64,000 bases of DNA from Methylobacterium mesophilicum. Its GTDB lineage: Bacteria > Pseudomonadota > Alphaproteobacteria > Rhizobiales > Beijerinckiaceae. A program made the translations under genes and the position numbers. How positions within the stretch are numbered: position 1 is the first letter of the stretch; every line of letters begins with the position of its first letter. The notes under the pieces were generated by a model. The model was not told the DNA's origin and made no database searches. It saw nothing but the letters and a program-made list of their open reading frames with translations. This document shows, piece after piece, positions 43,866 through 53,240 of the stretch. Location: NCBI RefSeq assembly GCF_022179445.1, contig NZ_BPQU01000014.1, forward strand, positions 36,493 to 100,492, given 5' to 3'.

Positions 43866-46800
43866 ATGCACGAAGTTTCAATCCAAAGTCTCCGTATGGT
43901 ACGCCACAACGCGCTCCGCCGAACCCTGCGCAAACTCCTTGGTGTTGACGGCGACCCGATTGCCGAGCGCAAGCTCGCGAGTTCCGACTTGTTCGACGCG
44001 GATTGGTACCGCGAAACGCAGGCGCCTGAAATGGCGTTCGACCAACCCGCACGGCACTATCTGCAGAAGGGTGCTGTGCTCGGACTGAGCCCCAGCCCGC
44101 TGTTTGACGGTCCGTGGTACCTCGAGAACAACCCTGACGTGGCCGGGGCGGGCCTCAACCCGCTGCTGCACTACCTCGACAGCGGACGCACCGAAGGGCG
44201 GCCGATCCGCCCCTACGCCGCCCCATCGTTGGTGGCGCGGATTGCTGCCTCTGAGTTGTTCGACGCCGATTGGTACCGCGAAACGCAGGTGCCTGAAATG
44301 GCGGTCGACCAACCCGCACGGCACTACCTACAGGAGGGTGCTGTGCTCGGGCTGAGCCCCAGCCCGCTGTTTGACGGTCCGTGGTACCTCGAGAACAATC
44401 CTGACGTGGCCAGGGCGGGCCTCAACCCGCTGCTGCACTACCTCGACAGCGGACGCGCCGAAGGACGTTCGATTTATTCGATAACGGACCCAGAAGCGAT
44501 CTCTCGGATCGCTGCCTCTGAGCTGTTCGACGCGAAGTGGTATGGGGCGACCCAGGCACCCGACGTCGCGCCGGACCAGGCCGCACGGCACTACCTGCAA
44601 CAAGGAGTGGCGCTCAGGCTGAGCCCCAGCCCGCTGTTTGACGGTCCGTGGTACCTTGAGAACAACCCAGACGTGGCTAGAGCGTGCCAGAACCCCCTGC
44701 TGCACTACCTGAACGACGGCCGCCTAGAGGGCAGGCCGATCTGTCCGTCGGCCGACCCAGTGGTGCTCGCGCGGATCGAAGGTTCTGAGCTGTTCGACGC
44801 GGAATGGTACCGGACGTCCTACGTCCCCGATCTGGTTTCGAACCAAGCCGCACGACACTACCTCCACGAAGGAGCAGCTCTCGGGATGAAGCCCGGGCCT
44901 CTGTTCGATGGGGAGTGGTATCTTGGGAACAACCCCGACGTGGCCAGAGCTGGCTCGAACCCGCTGCTGCATTACCTCGACAGCGGTCGCGCGGAGGGGA
45001 GGCCAATCCGCCTCCCATACGCGCGCGACGCGGCTGGCTGCGTGATCGAGACCCGTCCCATCGTCCTGCGCGAGAACACGGCCGAACGCATCGTCGTCGT
45101 CATCCACGCCTTCTACGTCGACGTCTTCGAGGAACTCCTCCCGCACCTCGTGCGGGGGATCCCACAATTCGATCTGCTGGTCTCGACAGACCAGCCCGCT
45201 AAGAAGCGAGCGATCGAAGCGGCTGCGGCGCGCGCTGGGCTTCTCCACCACTGTCGAGTCGCGCTGGTGGAAAACCGCGGCCGCAATTTTGGACCGCTCG
45301 TCGCCGTGTTCGGCCAGGACATCTTGCACTACGACTATGTGCTCCACGTCCACACCAAGAAATCGCTATTCAGCGGCGTCGAGCAGGGGCGCTGGCGCGA
45401 TGAAATCTATCGCACGCTGTTTGCGAACGCCGCCTGCGCTGCTATCGCCCTGACGCTGTTGCAGGAGGACCGCCAGGTTGGTCTGTACTTTCCGGAGACC
45501 AGCGCGCACATCGTCTATTGGGCGCATACTTGGCTTTCAAACATTGGCACCGGTCACGGTTTGCTTGCTCGCCTTGGCCTGCCCTACGACGGCTTCGACG
45601 AGTACCTCGCTTATCCCGTCGGCGGCATGTTCTGGGCACGAGTCGACGCCCTGCGCCCACTGCTGACAGCGGGGTTGACGCTCCACGACTTCCCTGAGGA
45701 ACACGGCCAAACTGACGGGACGCTTGCCCATGCGATCGAGCGGGTGATCCCCCTGGTGTGCCGGGCACAAGGATACCGTGCCGTCTGCTTCGACTACGGA
45801 CGAGGGATCGCCCGTTACGACAGCAGCGCCCGCAACTGGGATCAGTATTGCGCTCGCTCCCAGGATCAAGCCCTGCTGGCGCTCAGCGATGTCGACCTCG
45901 TCTCGTTCGACCTGTTCGACACCCTTGTGAGCCGTCCCGCCCGGCGCCCAGATGCCGTGCTTAAACTCGTCGAGCACCGCATCGCGACGGAGGCAGGTCG
46001 CCCCATCCCGCTGTTCGCGGAGCGCCGCGCTGCCGAGAACCGGGTTCGGGCCCGCAAGCACCACCAGGGCGACGTCAATCTATCGGAGATCTACGCGGAA
46101 CTCACTGCTTCCGGCACGATCCCCCGCGACGTGGTCGCGAGGGCGCATGCGCTGGAGAAGCGGATCGACCTCGGCGCTCTGCGCCCGCGCCCGGAGGTCA
46201 TCGCCGTGCTCAAAGCGGCGCATGAGCGCGGCAAGCGGGTCGTTCTGATGACGGACACCTACTACGAGGAGCCCGATATCCGTGCTGTCCTGACCGGCAT
46301 TGGGATCGCCGACCTGTTCGAGGCGATCTACGTGTCGAACGCGGTCGGCGCCCGCAAGGATCGGGGTGACCTGTGGCACTACGTCGAGACGGTCGAAGCG
46401 GTGCCGCGCGCTCGTTGGCTGCATATCGGCGACAACGAGCACTCGGATATTCAGGCGGCTTGCGACCGACGCATCCCGTACCTCCACGTCGCGCACCCGG
46501 CCAAGATCCTTGCCCAGAGTGGATTCGCGCGAGACGAGGGCGACCTCGTCGTGACGTGGCCGGCTGACCTCGTCGTCGGCCATGCCATGCTGCATCTTTG
46601 CCGCAACCCATTCCTTAACCGATCCGCTCCGCCTTACCTGTCGCTCGGCTCGACACGTGATGTGGGCTACGTCGTGTTCGGGCCGCTCATGTTGCTATTT
46701 ATGTCCTGGCTGATTGGGCACGCGGCACTGAGCAACGTTGAGCGGCTATACTTCCTCGCGCGAGAGGGCGACTTCTTAGTCAAGATCTACCAGATGATCC

Positions 46801-47690
46801 GTGGGCGTTATGGCCTGAATCATCTGCCTGATGGCCGATACTTCCACGTCTCCCGACAGACGGCGATCGCCGCTGCCCTCGGCGGGGGGTTCCGCCCCGA
46901 ACTCGTGACAGCTGCCGGCCGCTACGAGGGCAGTATCCAGGGGCTTCTCTGGAACAGGGCTGGCTTCACGGCCCCGGCGCACCTCGAATTGGATCGGTTC
47001 GAGGTGCGGCTCCCGGTCGACGCGCCGGTAATCGAGCGCGTCATGACCAGCCTTGAGCCAGAGATTACGGCATATGCCGCGGACGCGAACGAGCTGTTTC
47101 GTGCCTACGCCCGGCAGGAGAAGTTGGATGCCGGCGGGTCCTGCGGGGTGGTCGATATTGGCTACTCGGCTACGATCCAGAAGATGATGCAGCTGGCGCT
47201 TGGCCAGCCGCTGATCGGCTTCTACATGACAGCTTTCGACAAGGCGAAAGCGGTGGAGAAAGACGGAGGCTTCGCCTTCAGCTGCTTCAGCGCGGATACC
47301 GAGGAGCCTACGGCGTCGTCGCTGCCTGTGCTAAATTACGGCCTCGCCGTCGAGGCGTTCCTGACGGCGGCTCACGGACAGGTCGTGGGCTACGATAGGA
47401 CGGGCGAACGAATCGAGCCGTTGTTCAAGGCGGACCCGCGTACCCAGGCCGAGCACGCCATCCTCGCCAAATTGCACGCTGGCGCCGAGCAGTACATCAC
47501 CGACACTCTCGATCTTTATGGGCCGAGCTTGCTCCAGGCCGACATCCCGTTGAAGGGGCCGCAGGAATTTCTACGCATGCTGATGGAGGGCCAGATCGCC
47601 ACCCCCTCGGAACCGATGAAGACGCTTGGCGTCGAGGACGATTTCTGCGGTCTACCGATTCATAGAGTGTATAACAGCCTGTCTCTGTAG
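43866..47690 (+). CDS. Repeat + RgpF (rhamnan synthesis F) + HAD-like multidomain protein
   Basis: A 1274-residue protein. Residues ~30-385 are four 89-residue units, each two copies of the locus repeat (LFDADWYRETQAPEM + LFDGPWYLENNPDVA ... LNPLLHYLDSGR.EGRPI). An RgpF-type domain (~405-640) follows: RIVVVIHAFYVDVFEELLPH, VENRGRNFGPLVAVFGQDIL, YDYVLHVHTKKSLFSG and YPVGGMFWARVDALRPLL. A HAD-fold region (~678-880) has VSFDLFDTLVSRP (DxD-type nucleophile site), VLMTDTYYEEPDI and WLHIGDNEHSDIQAA. A C-terminal ~340-residue domain (SWLIGHAALSNVERLYFLAR) is often found after this HAD type. RgpF domains act in rhamnan synthesis, fitting gmd-rmd-manC. Role of the HAD part unknown. Confidence 0.87.
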   Translation: MHEVSIQSLRMVRHNALRRTLRKLLGVDGDPIAERKLASSDLFDADWYRETQAPEMAFDQPARHYLQKGAVLGLSPSPLFDGPWYLENNPDVAGAGLNPLLHYLDSGRTEGRPIRPYAAPSLVARIAASELFDADWYRETQVPEMAVDQPARHYLQEGAVLGLSPSPLFDGPWYLENNPDVARAGLNPLLHYLDSGRAEGRSIYSITDPEAISRIAASELFDAKWYGATQAPDVAPDQAARHYLQQGVALRLSPSPLFDGPWYLENNPDVARACQNPLLHYLNDGRLEGRPICPSADPVVLARIEGSELFDAEWYRTSYVPDLVSNQAARHYLHEGAALGMKPGPLFDGEWYLGNNPDVARAGSNPLLHYLDSGRAEGRPIRLPYARDAAGCVIETRPIVLRENTAERIVVVIHAFYVDVFEELLPHLVRGIPQFDLLVSTDQPAKKRAIEAAAARAGLLHHCRVALVENRGRNFGPLVAVFGQDILHYDYVLHVHTKKSLFSGVEQGRWRDEIYRTLFANAACAAIALTLLQEDRQVGLYFPETSAHIVYWAHTWLSNIGTGHGLLARLGLPYDGFDEYLAYPVGGMFWARVDALRPLLTAGLTLHDFPEEHGQTDGTLAHAIERVIPLVCRAQGYRAVCFDYGRGIARYDSSARNWDQYCARSQDQALLALSDVDLVSFDLFDTLVSRPARRPDAVLKLVEHRIATEAGRPIPLFAERRAAENRVRARKHHQGDVNLSEIYAELTASGTIPRDVVARAHALEKRIDLGALRPRPEVIAVLKAAHERGKRVVLMTDTYYEEPDIRAVLTGIGIADLFEAIYVSNAVGARKDRGDLWHYVETVEAVPRARWLHIGDNEHSDIQAACDRRIPYLHVAHPAKILAQSGFARDEGDLVVTWPADLVVGHAMLHLCRNPFLNRSAPPYLSLGSTRDVGYVVFGPLMLLFMSWLIGHAALSNVERLYFLAREGDFLVKIYQMIRGRYGLNHLPDGRYFHVSRQTAIAAALGGGFRPELVTAAGRYEGSIQGLLWNRAGFTAPAHLELDRFEVRLPVDAPVIERVMTSLEPEITAYAADANELFRAYARQEKLDAGGSCGVVDIGYSATIQKMMQLALGQPLIGFYMTAFDKAKAVEKDGGFAFSCFSADTEEPTASSLPVLNYGLAVEAFLTAAHGQVVGYDRTGERIEPLFKADPRTQAEHAILAKLHAGAEQYITDTLDLYGPSLLQADIPLKGPQEFLRMLMEGQIATPSEPMKTLGVEDDFCGLPIHRVYNSLSL
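43945..45012 (+). repeat. Four tandem 267-bp units in the RgpF gene
   Basis: The TGTTTGACGGTCCGTGGTAC block occurs at 44101, 44368 and 44635, with a diverged copy at 44902; the spacing is exactly 267 bases (89 codons) each time. Units 1 and 2 are nearly identical, units 3 and 4 progressively different, as expected for stepwise in-frame duplication. Confidence 0.93.
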
Positions 47691-48066
47691 GCGTATCGAC
47701 GAGGGGCGCTACCCGTCTCCCAGATATGGGGTGCGAGTTCCGACGGAAGTTGGGCACCGGTTCTATGGCGAAGCCGTCCGGCGTTCTAATTTGATGTCGG
47801 CCATCATTCTGAGTCGAAGCCGGGCCGCCTTTAGTCGGTATTGCCAGCGTCTTCCCACAGGTCAGCAACCGCGGCGTCAACTGGATGTGGATGCGAACTT
47901 TCGAAGGGCAGTTGGTGAGCAGCGGATGACTTCGACTGATCAGGCCATTCTCGAATTCGCCCGGGTTGTAGCGTGGGTAGAGCCATGCGGTGAGGGTCTG
48001 CAGGTGGGCAGTATACGATCGGTAAAAGACATCAATCAGTTTACCGCCATCGCCTTCACAAGGATC
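47691..48066. other. Intergenic stretch, nothing recognised
   Basis: About 375 bases between convergent genes. No coding, repeat or strong hairpin signal that I can support. Confidence 0.4.
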
Positions 48067-48882
48067 CTAACTGATGAGGGCTAGCTGCCTTCTGACGGCC
48101 GCCTGGAACATGAGGGCGTGCCGGTCCTCAGTCTCATTTCGATCGAGGAGCGCAAAGCGCCATTCTCGATCGGCCAGCCTGTTGACACTCTCGCCCTGAG
48201 CTACCCCAGCGCGAGGCAGCTGCATACGCCGCTCGAACTCGGCTCGGGATTTAGTCTGGTAGTGATTGAGTTGGATGCCCGCGTAAACGACGCGGTTGGT
48301 CATTCCTGTCGTATCGAAAGGAATGTCGCTGAAGTCCGAAAGTGTGCGCCGCCCTCCAGACAAAACGACCTCATGAACCTGCACATTGCGAACGCGCTCA
48401 GTGCGGGCGAACGTTTTGTAATGGCCTTGGTAGGCCCAATCGGGTTCTGCGCAGCGGAGAAAGGTCTCCGTGACCAAGCCCTCGCTAGGCTCGATCAATC
48501 CAGACGAGCCGAACGAACGCCAGTTGACGTGTACGGCCGATACATCCGCGGGCACGCGGTTAAGGTAGGCGTCGACCGAGCCGTCTTGCCACGGGACTAA
48601 GAACTCATCGACGTCGAAGAAAGCTACCCACGGCGTGCGCACCAAAGAAAGTGCAGTTCTGTAGGCAGCAAGCTGAGGCGATTCTCCTGGGCGTGCGATA
48701 AAGCTGCGAAGCGAGATATTTGGAGTGCAGGCAGCAGACCGAGACACCACTGCCGCAGTCTCGTCGCTGGAATCATGATCGAATACTATGATGCTATCAA
48801 AGCCAACCGTAATATGAAATGCGAGCCATTCCGCGAGGTAGTCACTTTCATTTCTAGCAATTGCAACTAGTGTGCATCCCAT
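48067..48882 (-). CDS. Glycosyltransferase (GT2_4 / GT92-like)
   Basis: A 271-residue GT-A enzyme. It opens with MGCTLVAIARNESDYLAEWL (the conserved K/RNE..Y..EW..H start of the Glyco_tranf_2_4 family), then IIVFDHDSSDETAAV and the metal-site VAFFDVDEFLVPWQDGSVDA, VHVNWRSFGSSGL, and HYKTFARTERVRNVQVHEV with LNHYQTKSRAEF near the end. Complete in length. It transfers one sugar to an acceptor; both are unknown. It faces the RgpF gene. Confidence 0.85.
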   Translation of the reverse strand: MGCTLVAIARNESDYLAEWLAFHITVGFDSIIVFDHDSSDETAAVVSRSAACTPNISLRSFIARPGESPQLAAYRTALSLVRTPWVAFFDVDEFLVPWQDGSVDAYLNRVPADVSAVHVNWRSFGSSGLIEPSEGLVTETFLRCAEPDWAYQGHYKTFARTERVRNVQVHEVVLSGGRRTLSDFSDIPFDTTGMTNRVVYAGIQLNHYQTKSRAEFERRMQLPRAGVAQGESVNRLADREWRFALLDRNETEDRHALMFQAAVRRQLALIS

Positions 48883-49585
48883 TTTGTGCGTCTCGATTGA
48901 ATGCAGTCATTCGATTTCGCGCGCACCTGATTTTATTTTGATCATATCAGCAGCGCAAATTTGGATTTTGACCATTAGAGCACACGGAAGGTTGTTTCGG
49001 CAACCGGTCTGTGTTCGTCTGGCCTGAGTTGATGTTCGAGAAGCACGATCAAACCAGCAACTCACATGAAGCAGAAGCGTGACAAAATTCGTGGGCCCGG
49101 TTCGTCGCATCGGTTGGTGTAATGCTAGGCTTTTCCGTGCGGCAACGCTGGTCGGCGAAGCATTGCAGCGCGACTGCCTAATAAGTTGCGCCCATCATCT
49201 GCGCAACGCCGATTCCGCAGCCGAGGTTACGAACGATAAGCTTCTGCAGGCCATCTCCTTGAGATGGAGGGCGAGCTACAAAGTTGCCTCTTCCCGTCGA
49301 CGTTCCTAAGGGGGGGGGGGGGCGACATCGCAAGCCATACAGCGGGCAAGCACGCGACGACCGGCGATCGTAGACCAGTTCCCCACGGCCCGCCCGTGAA
49401 GCCTCGGCCGGTCAGTCGTGAGGATCAATGCGGCGGGGTACCAGCCGGCTCGGCCCCGCCGCCGATCTGATCACGGGCTGGCGGGGTTTGGTGCCGTTTC
49501 TCACAGCGGGGTCATGTACGCGAGGCGACCCGAGAGGCAAGATGTGGCGGGACCAAGTGTGCAAGGCAAGTATCGATGCAGGCGC
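48883..49585. other. 703-base stretch without a recognised gene; contains a G13 run
   Basis: The first ~150 bases are moderately AT-rich and should carry the promoter of the divergent GT gene at 48882. From ~49080 short open frames appear on both strands but none has recognisable content. A 13-G run lies at 49310-49322. Confidence 0.35.
49310..49322 (+). repeat. Homopolymer of 13 G
   Basis: Thirteen consecutive G between CTAA and CGACATC. Such tracts can slip during replication and drive phase variation, but this one is not inside a gene I can identify. Assembly error is possible. Confidence 0.85.
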
Positions 49586-50254
49586 TCACCAAGCGTCCCG
49601 GTTTTTGAGGAGAACGTCGTGCTGAAAAATTTCAACAACCTCAAAAGACGGTAGCATATCAAGAATGTCTTGTAACTTTGCGGCATTCTCGTACATTTCG
49701 CGGTCGGAATATTCAGTATAAAAATATCTCGTATTTCGCAGAGTTTGCAATCCGCCTGCAATAAGGTCTTCTTCTGCACCTTGTACATCGGCCCAAATGA
49801 AATCTATATATTTCACTTTTTGTTCCGCGCTCCAGATATCTAGAGTCGTAATCTCAACTTCTATTTTGCTGTCAAATTTTACCCACGGAAAAACTGTCAA
49901 ATGATCCTTGGGTGGTCGGAGCGAGCCAGACTGATCCCATTCTTCAATTTGACCAGTCTCAGGATCTATCACTCCAGCTCCGAGATTTTGACCAGAACTT
50001 TGATGAAAAACTGCCTTGCCGACGCTTCTGCCAAGCGCCTTTGTAGTTAAGTGTATGCGCGAATTGAGATTGCGAGCCAGCACTTTTTTTATTGCACGGG
50101 GGTCAGGTTCGAACGCAAAAATTTGGGCATATTGAAACCATTTGGAAAAATTATCACTCATGTCGCCGTTATTTGTACCGACATCAAGAATCGTTGCATT
50201 TGCTCGGTCGATGAGCCGGAGAATATCGGCTTCTTCTAAACCTTCGCGCTTCAT
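49586..50254 (-). CDS. FkbM-family methyltransferase
   Basis: A 222-residue SAM-dependent methyltransferase with GAGGGG before its ATG. SAM-binding motif ATILDVGTNNGDMSDNFSKW, acidic loop IFAFEPDPRAIKKVLARNL, and the FkbM signature YIDFIWADVQGAEEDLIAGG, with YFYTEYSDREMYENA after it. It would O-methylate a sugar hydroxyl, as FkbM relatives do in polysaccharide and macrolide pathways. AT-rich relative to the GC-rich genes of the locus. Complete. A second FkbM domain is fused at the end of the 15241 protein. Confidence 0.88.
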   Translation of the reverse strand: MKREGLEEADILRLIDRANATILDVGTNNGDMSDNFSKWFQYAQIFAFEPDPRAIKKVLARNLNSRIHLTTKALGRSVGKAVFHQSSGQNLGAGVIDPETGQIEEWDQSGSLRPPKDHLTVFPWVKFDSKIEVEITTLDIWSAEQKVKYIDFIWADVQGAEEDLIAGGLQTLRNTRYFYTEYSDREMYENAAKLQDILDMLPSFEVVEIFQHDVLLKNRDAW

Positions 50255-50607
50255 GTAGGAATCCCCTCATTCGTTGCTAACAAAAAATCTAATGCAGGAA
50301 TATCCCTCTTAAATCACTTTCAGGCATTTCTGCAATATTTTTGATCCGGCGTATTGGGGCGTGCCGAACCGGGAGCGAGCGTTCTGACAGTCCTACTGCA
50401 TTGGGCCTTGGCGATGCGGCGGAACGCTCCTGCATTGATAGGCATTGAGAGATGTCGCATTGATCGCGCCGTGCCCTGTCGACACACGCGTCCGTTTGCT
50501 TGACCGATTTATCGAACGGTTGCGCGATTCCCAAGCTGCTTAGAGCCATTCCCGCAGGCTTTGCGACGGAGGGGGGATTGCCACGTAGACCGGTGAAGGT
50601 GCCAGCG
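50255..50607. other. Intergenic stretch, nothing recognised
   Basis: About 350 bases between the FkbM gene and an IS630 fragment. It should contain the FkbM promoter. No gene or repeat supported. Confidence 0.35.
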
Positions 50608-50952
50608 ATGCCTTTATCGTTGTTCGTCGGTCTGTGGGAACGGGTTGTGGCGGCCGTAGCCGAGGGCGCCTCGTTTTATCGGGTCGCGGCCCGGTTTGGT
50701 GTGAGTGTGTCGAGTGCAAGCCGTCGATCGGCGCGGTATGCGCAGGAAGGCTAAGTCGCGCCAGAACCAACGCATGGCGACGATCATTCGCCGACCATTG
50801 AAGCGCAGGCCGATCTGATCCTCTCGACCTATAAAGCTTGGTCTGGAATCTGCTTGCGCGAGTCGTGCGACATCCTGGCCGCGCACGGTGAGCGCACCGG
50901 CACAGCGGCCTATCGCTCCTCTTTGCCCGCCACCAAACGCACCGAGCCGTAG
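50608..50952 (+). pseudogene. IS630-family transposase, N-terminal fragment
   Basis: From ATG 50608: MPLSLFVGLWERVVAAVAEG, then RVAARFGVSVSSASRRSARY, a TAA, and in the following frame PTIEAQADLILSTYKAWSGI and CLRESCDILAAHGERTGTAA. This is the HTH part of an IS630 transposase (compare PSALSVDLRERVVAAIEAGA at 29013). Only the N-terminal third remains. Confidence 0.75.
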
Positions 50953-50989
50953 GGCGCAGGACAGCCGTCAACGCGGGCATTCTCGTGGC

Positions 50990-51373
50990 TTAACGCCCAC
51001 TTCCACCAGCACCAGCGGAAAGGCTTGAGCCCCCCGCGTCTAGGCTTGATCCGACGCTGCCCGAGAGCTGATTCGGCGTACCCAGTTGCTGACCGTTCGC
51101 ATTAGTCTCTGTGTTTTCGCCGGGATTAGCGAGTGCGCGCGGCGCCGGATCGAACGGCTGCACTGGATCGAAGGCAGTTCGGCCACCAGCCAAAGGCGTC
51201 ACCACGCGTTCGGGGCGGATCTCAGTTTCACAAAGACCCTGGCAGATCGGCACCATGATGTCAGTTTGCTGGCATACCGGTCTCATCACGCCTCGAACGC
51301 AGGTGCAACGACATAGCGCTGAGGCTGGCACGGGGAGGAGCAGCAGGGAAAAGGCAAACAGAAGCGAGCGCAT
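50990..51373 (-). CDS. Secreted Cys-containing hypothetical protein
   Basis: I choose ATG 51373 inside a longer frame (to 51973) because it starts a signal peptide: MRSLLFAFSLLLLPVPASA, then LCRCTCVRGVMRPVCQ. The mature ~108-residue protein has a Cys-rich head (CRCTC, VCQQTD, ICQGLCE), a proline-rich middle and a Gly/Ser-rich tail. No family recognised; disulfides in the periplasm or outside are likely. The longer upstream frame is open for another 200 codons but lacks protein-like features I can name. Confidence 0.6.
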   Translation of the reverse strand: MRSLLFAFSLLLLPVPASALCRCTCVRGVMRPVCQQTDIMVPICQGLCETEIRPERVVTPLAGGRTAFDPVQPFDPAPRALANPGENTETNANGQQLGTPNQLSGSVGSSLDAGGSSLSAGAGGSGR

Positions 51374-52064
51374 GGTGCTTGGCCTCGAAGCCCGAATGGG
51401 CGATTGGGGCTGATAACACAGCGGGCGCAAGAGCTCGAACGCGGCGTTCCCTTCGTCGCGATCTGACCTTTGGCAATCTTGCCTTAGCCTACGCCCCCTG
51501 CCAGGCTGTATAATCCGCCAAGGCCAAGCGATGCGAGTGCGGGCGATCGCTCTGCGGCAGCGGTGTTTGACGGCACGTCTCCCGTCGCTCACGAACTTGA
51601 TTTGGATCAATCCCTGCTGTGGAGTGACAAGCCCGCTTTCCGCTTCGGCGCGGAGTCGGCGGCGATCGTCGCGGCCGCCATATGACTGAGATAAGCCTGC
51701 CTGATCGGACCTGAAGGTGGCAGATCGGACTTCACCCTCGTTGGTGACTCGGATCGTTCCCTGATAGACAATGAGTGAGGCGATCGCGTCGAGAACCTTG
51801 AGCCGACCTGCGCGAGTGATCCAGGTCGCGAACCAGATTGAGCCGACTCGCATTTCTGGCCTCGTCATGCAGCGCCTCCGCGCCGAAGATGAAGAAAAGC
51901 TTGTGACCTGCGGAAGCGACACAGCAAGGCCTAGAAAACATCGAACAGGACTGGCTTGCCTCACGAGTGCCAATCAGGAAAGACTCTTAGAAAATCGATG
52001 ATGCAGAGAAAGATGAGGCAATAGCTATGAGGCCGGTGTCCCGTGATTTCGTCGAAGGCATCGC
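51374..52064. other. 691-base stretch, no confident gene
   Basis: The minus-strand frame upstream of the secreted protein stays open for 200 codons (with RVTNEGEVRSATFRSDQAGL), which is long for this base composition and could be a decayed or unrecognised gene. Nothing else stands out. A GAAGG ribosome site for the NeuD-like gene is at its right end. Confidence 0.35.
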
Positions 52065-52724
52065 ATGACTCCGACGCAGTCACCCACAGAGCGGCTCGTC
52101 CTCTACGGCGCGGGGGCGCTGGCGCGCGAGATTTTGGTCGTTCTCTCGCGGCTGCATGCAGCGGGACGGGAGATCGAGTTTGTCGCCTGCCTCGTCGACC
52201 CTGATATTGCGGTCCCCGTCTGCCTTCACAATCGCCCAGTTTCACGTGACATCGAAAATTTTGCGGGCGACGACAACCTCCGCTTCGTCGTGGCGCTGGG
52301 TGAGCCCAAGGCTCGGGCACGAGCGGTCGAGCGCCTGCGGTCGATCGGAGCGCGCTTCGCCTCGATCATCGATCCAGCCGTGCTGATCGGCGCGAGCAGC
52401 ACCGTCGGTGAGGGCTCAATGATCCTCGGCCACGCCTCCATCACGGCTGACGCGGAGCTGGGCTCCCATGTGCTCGTGAATCCAGGGACTACCATCGCGC
52501 ACGACAATCGGATCGGCGATTTTGCAACCCTGAGCCCAGGCGTGCATTTGGCCGGGCACGTCATCGTTGAGGAAGGTGCCTTTCTCGGCACCGGAGCCTC
52601 CGTGATCCCGGGAATCCGCATTGGCGCCCACGCCATAGTCGGAGCCGGCGCGGTCGTGATCCGCGATGTCCTCCCAGGACATACGGTTGTAGGCAATCCC
52701 GCCCGCATCTTGCGCCGCGACTGA
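52065..52724 (+). CDS. NeuD/PglD-like sugar O/N-acyltransferase
   Basis: A 219-residue protein of the usual NeuD length. The N-terminal Rossmann-like part (RLVLYGAGALAREILVVLSR) binds a nucleotide sugar in relatives; from ~105 there are left-handed beta-helix hexapeptide repeats (ASSTVGEGSMILGHASITAD, GFDATLSPGV-like coils, VEEGAFLGTGASVIPGIRIG) with the catalytic-type histidine in GTTIAHDNRIG, and it ends VLPGHTVVGNPARILRRD. It probably acetylates an amino sugar. The aminotransferase at 54071 could supply the amino group. Family call confident; substrate inferred. Confidence 0.87.
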   Translation: MTPTQSPTERLVLYGAGALAREILVVLSRLHAAGREIEFVACLVDPDIAVPVCLHNRPVSRDIENFAGDDNLRFVVALGEPKARARAVERLRSIGARFASIIDPAVLIGASSTVGEGSMILGHASITADAELGSHVLVNPGTTIAHDNRIGDFATLSPGVHLAGHVIVEEGAFLGTGASVIPGIRIGAHAIVGAGAVVIRDVLPGHTVVGNPARILRRD

Positions 52725-52749
52725 GCGGCCCAGCGTCCGCTTCAGCCTA

Positions 52750-52890
52750 CGTGTGCAGTCCCGCGGTGTGGTGGCATCAGTTTAGCTGAGGCCGCCGCAC
52801 ACCGGGAGGCGTTATGGGACAGGTTCTTCAGGGCTGCGCCACGACCACGCACACGGTCAGAGCTTAGCCCGATCACCCTCGACGGCATGC
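52750..52890 (+). pseudogene. IS481-family element remnant (left end)
   Basis: GTCCCGCGGTGTGGTGGCAT near 52757 matches the left end of the intact IS481 (GTCCCGCCGTGTGGTGATAC), and ATGGGACAGGTTCTTCAGGG (52814) begins a peptide MGQVLQGCATTTHTVR like LEQILHGSATTTETVRR of the intact transposase. After ~15 codons it jumps to a stretch like SPTTV, then nothing. A deleted leftover. Confidence 0.65.
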
Positions 52891-52906
52891 GCTGGGTTGC
52901 GTCGCG

Positions 52907-53143
52907 TCAGGCTACAGTCGGGCCGATGAACTCGGCGCTAGTGGCCGATGAGACTGGAATTGCCTCGTCTACCTGCTCACGCAGAGCTGCGACGATGCCT
53001 TCCAGGAGCGCCTGCGCTGCATCCGCCTTGAAACTAAAGGCCAGCGGACGGCCCATGGTGACAAGGCTGACGACGAGCTCGCCACCTTCTCGTCGGACCC
53101 AATTCACGCGCTCAATGGAGACGTTTTGCGTGGCGTCGTTCAT
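52907..53143 (-). CDS. Small hypothetical protein
   Basis: From ATG 53143: MNDATQNVSIERVNWVRREG, GELVVSLVTMGRPLAFSFKA and DAAQALLEGIVAALREQVDE, 78 residues. The alternation of strand and helix looks like a real folded domain. The frame is open further upstream, but that part is less protein-like. No family recognised. It lies between an IS481 remnant and other small genes. Confidence 0.5.
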   Translation of the reverse strand: MNDATQNVSIERVNWVRREGGELVVSLVTMGRPLAFSFKADAAQALLEGIVAALREQVDEAIPVSSATSAEFIGPTVA

Positions 53144-53240
53144 TTGGCCTGCTCGGTCTGAAACTGGGCCGTCCTTTTCGACGCCCACGCTACTGATGCC
53201 AAGCCTGGTGTCGCCCGTACCGCCACGTAGTAGCTCAGCC

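Noticed and set aside
47626..48084. 152-codon ORF overlapping the RgpF gene end
   Set aside because: Its first part is an out-of-frame reading of the RgpF C-terminus and the rest has no protein features.
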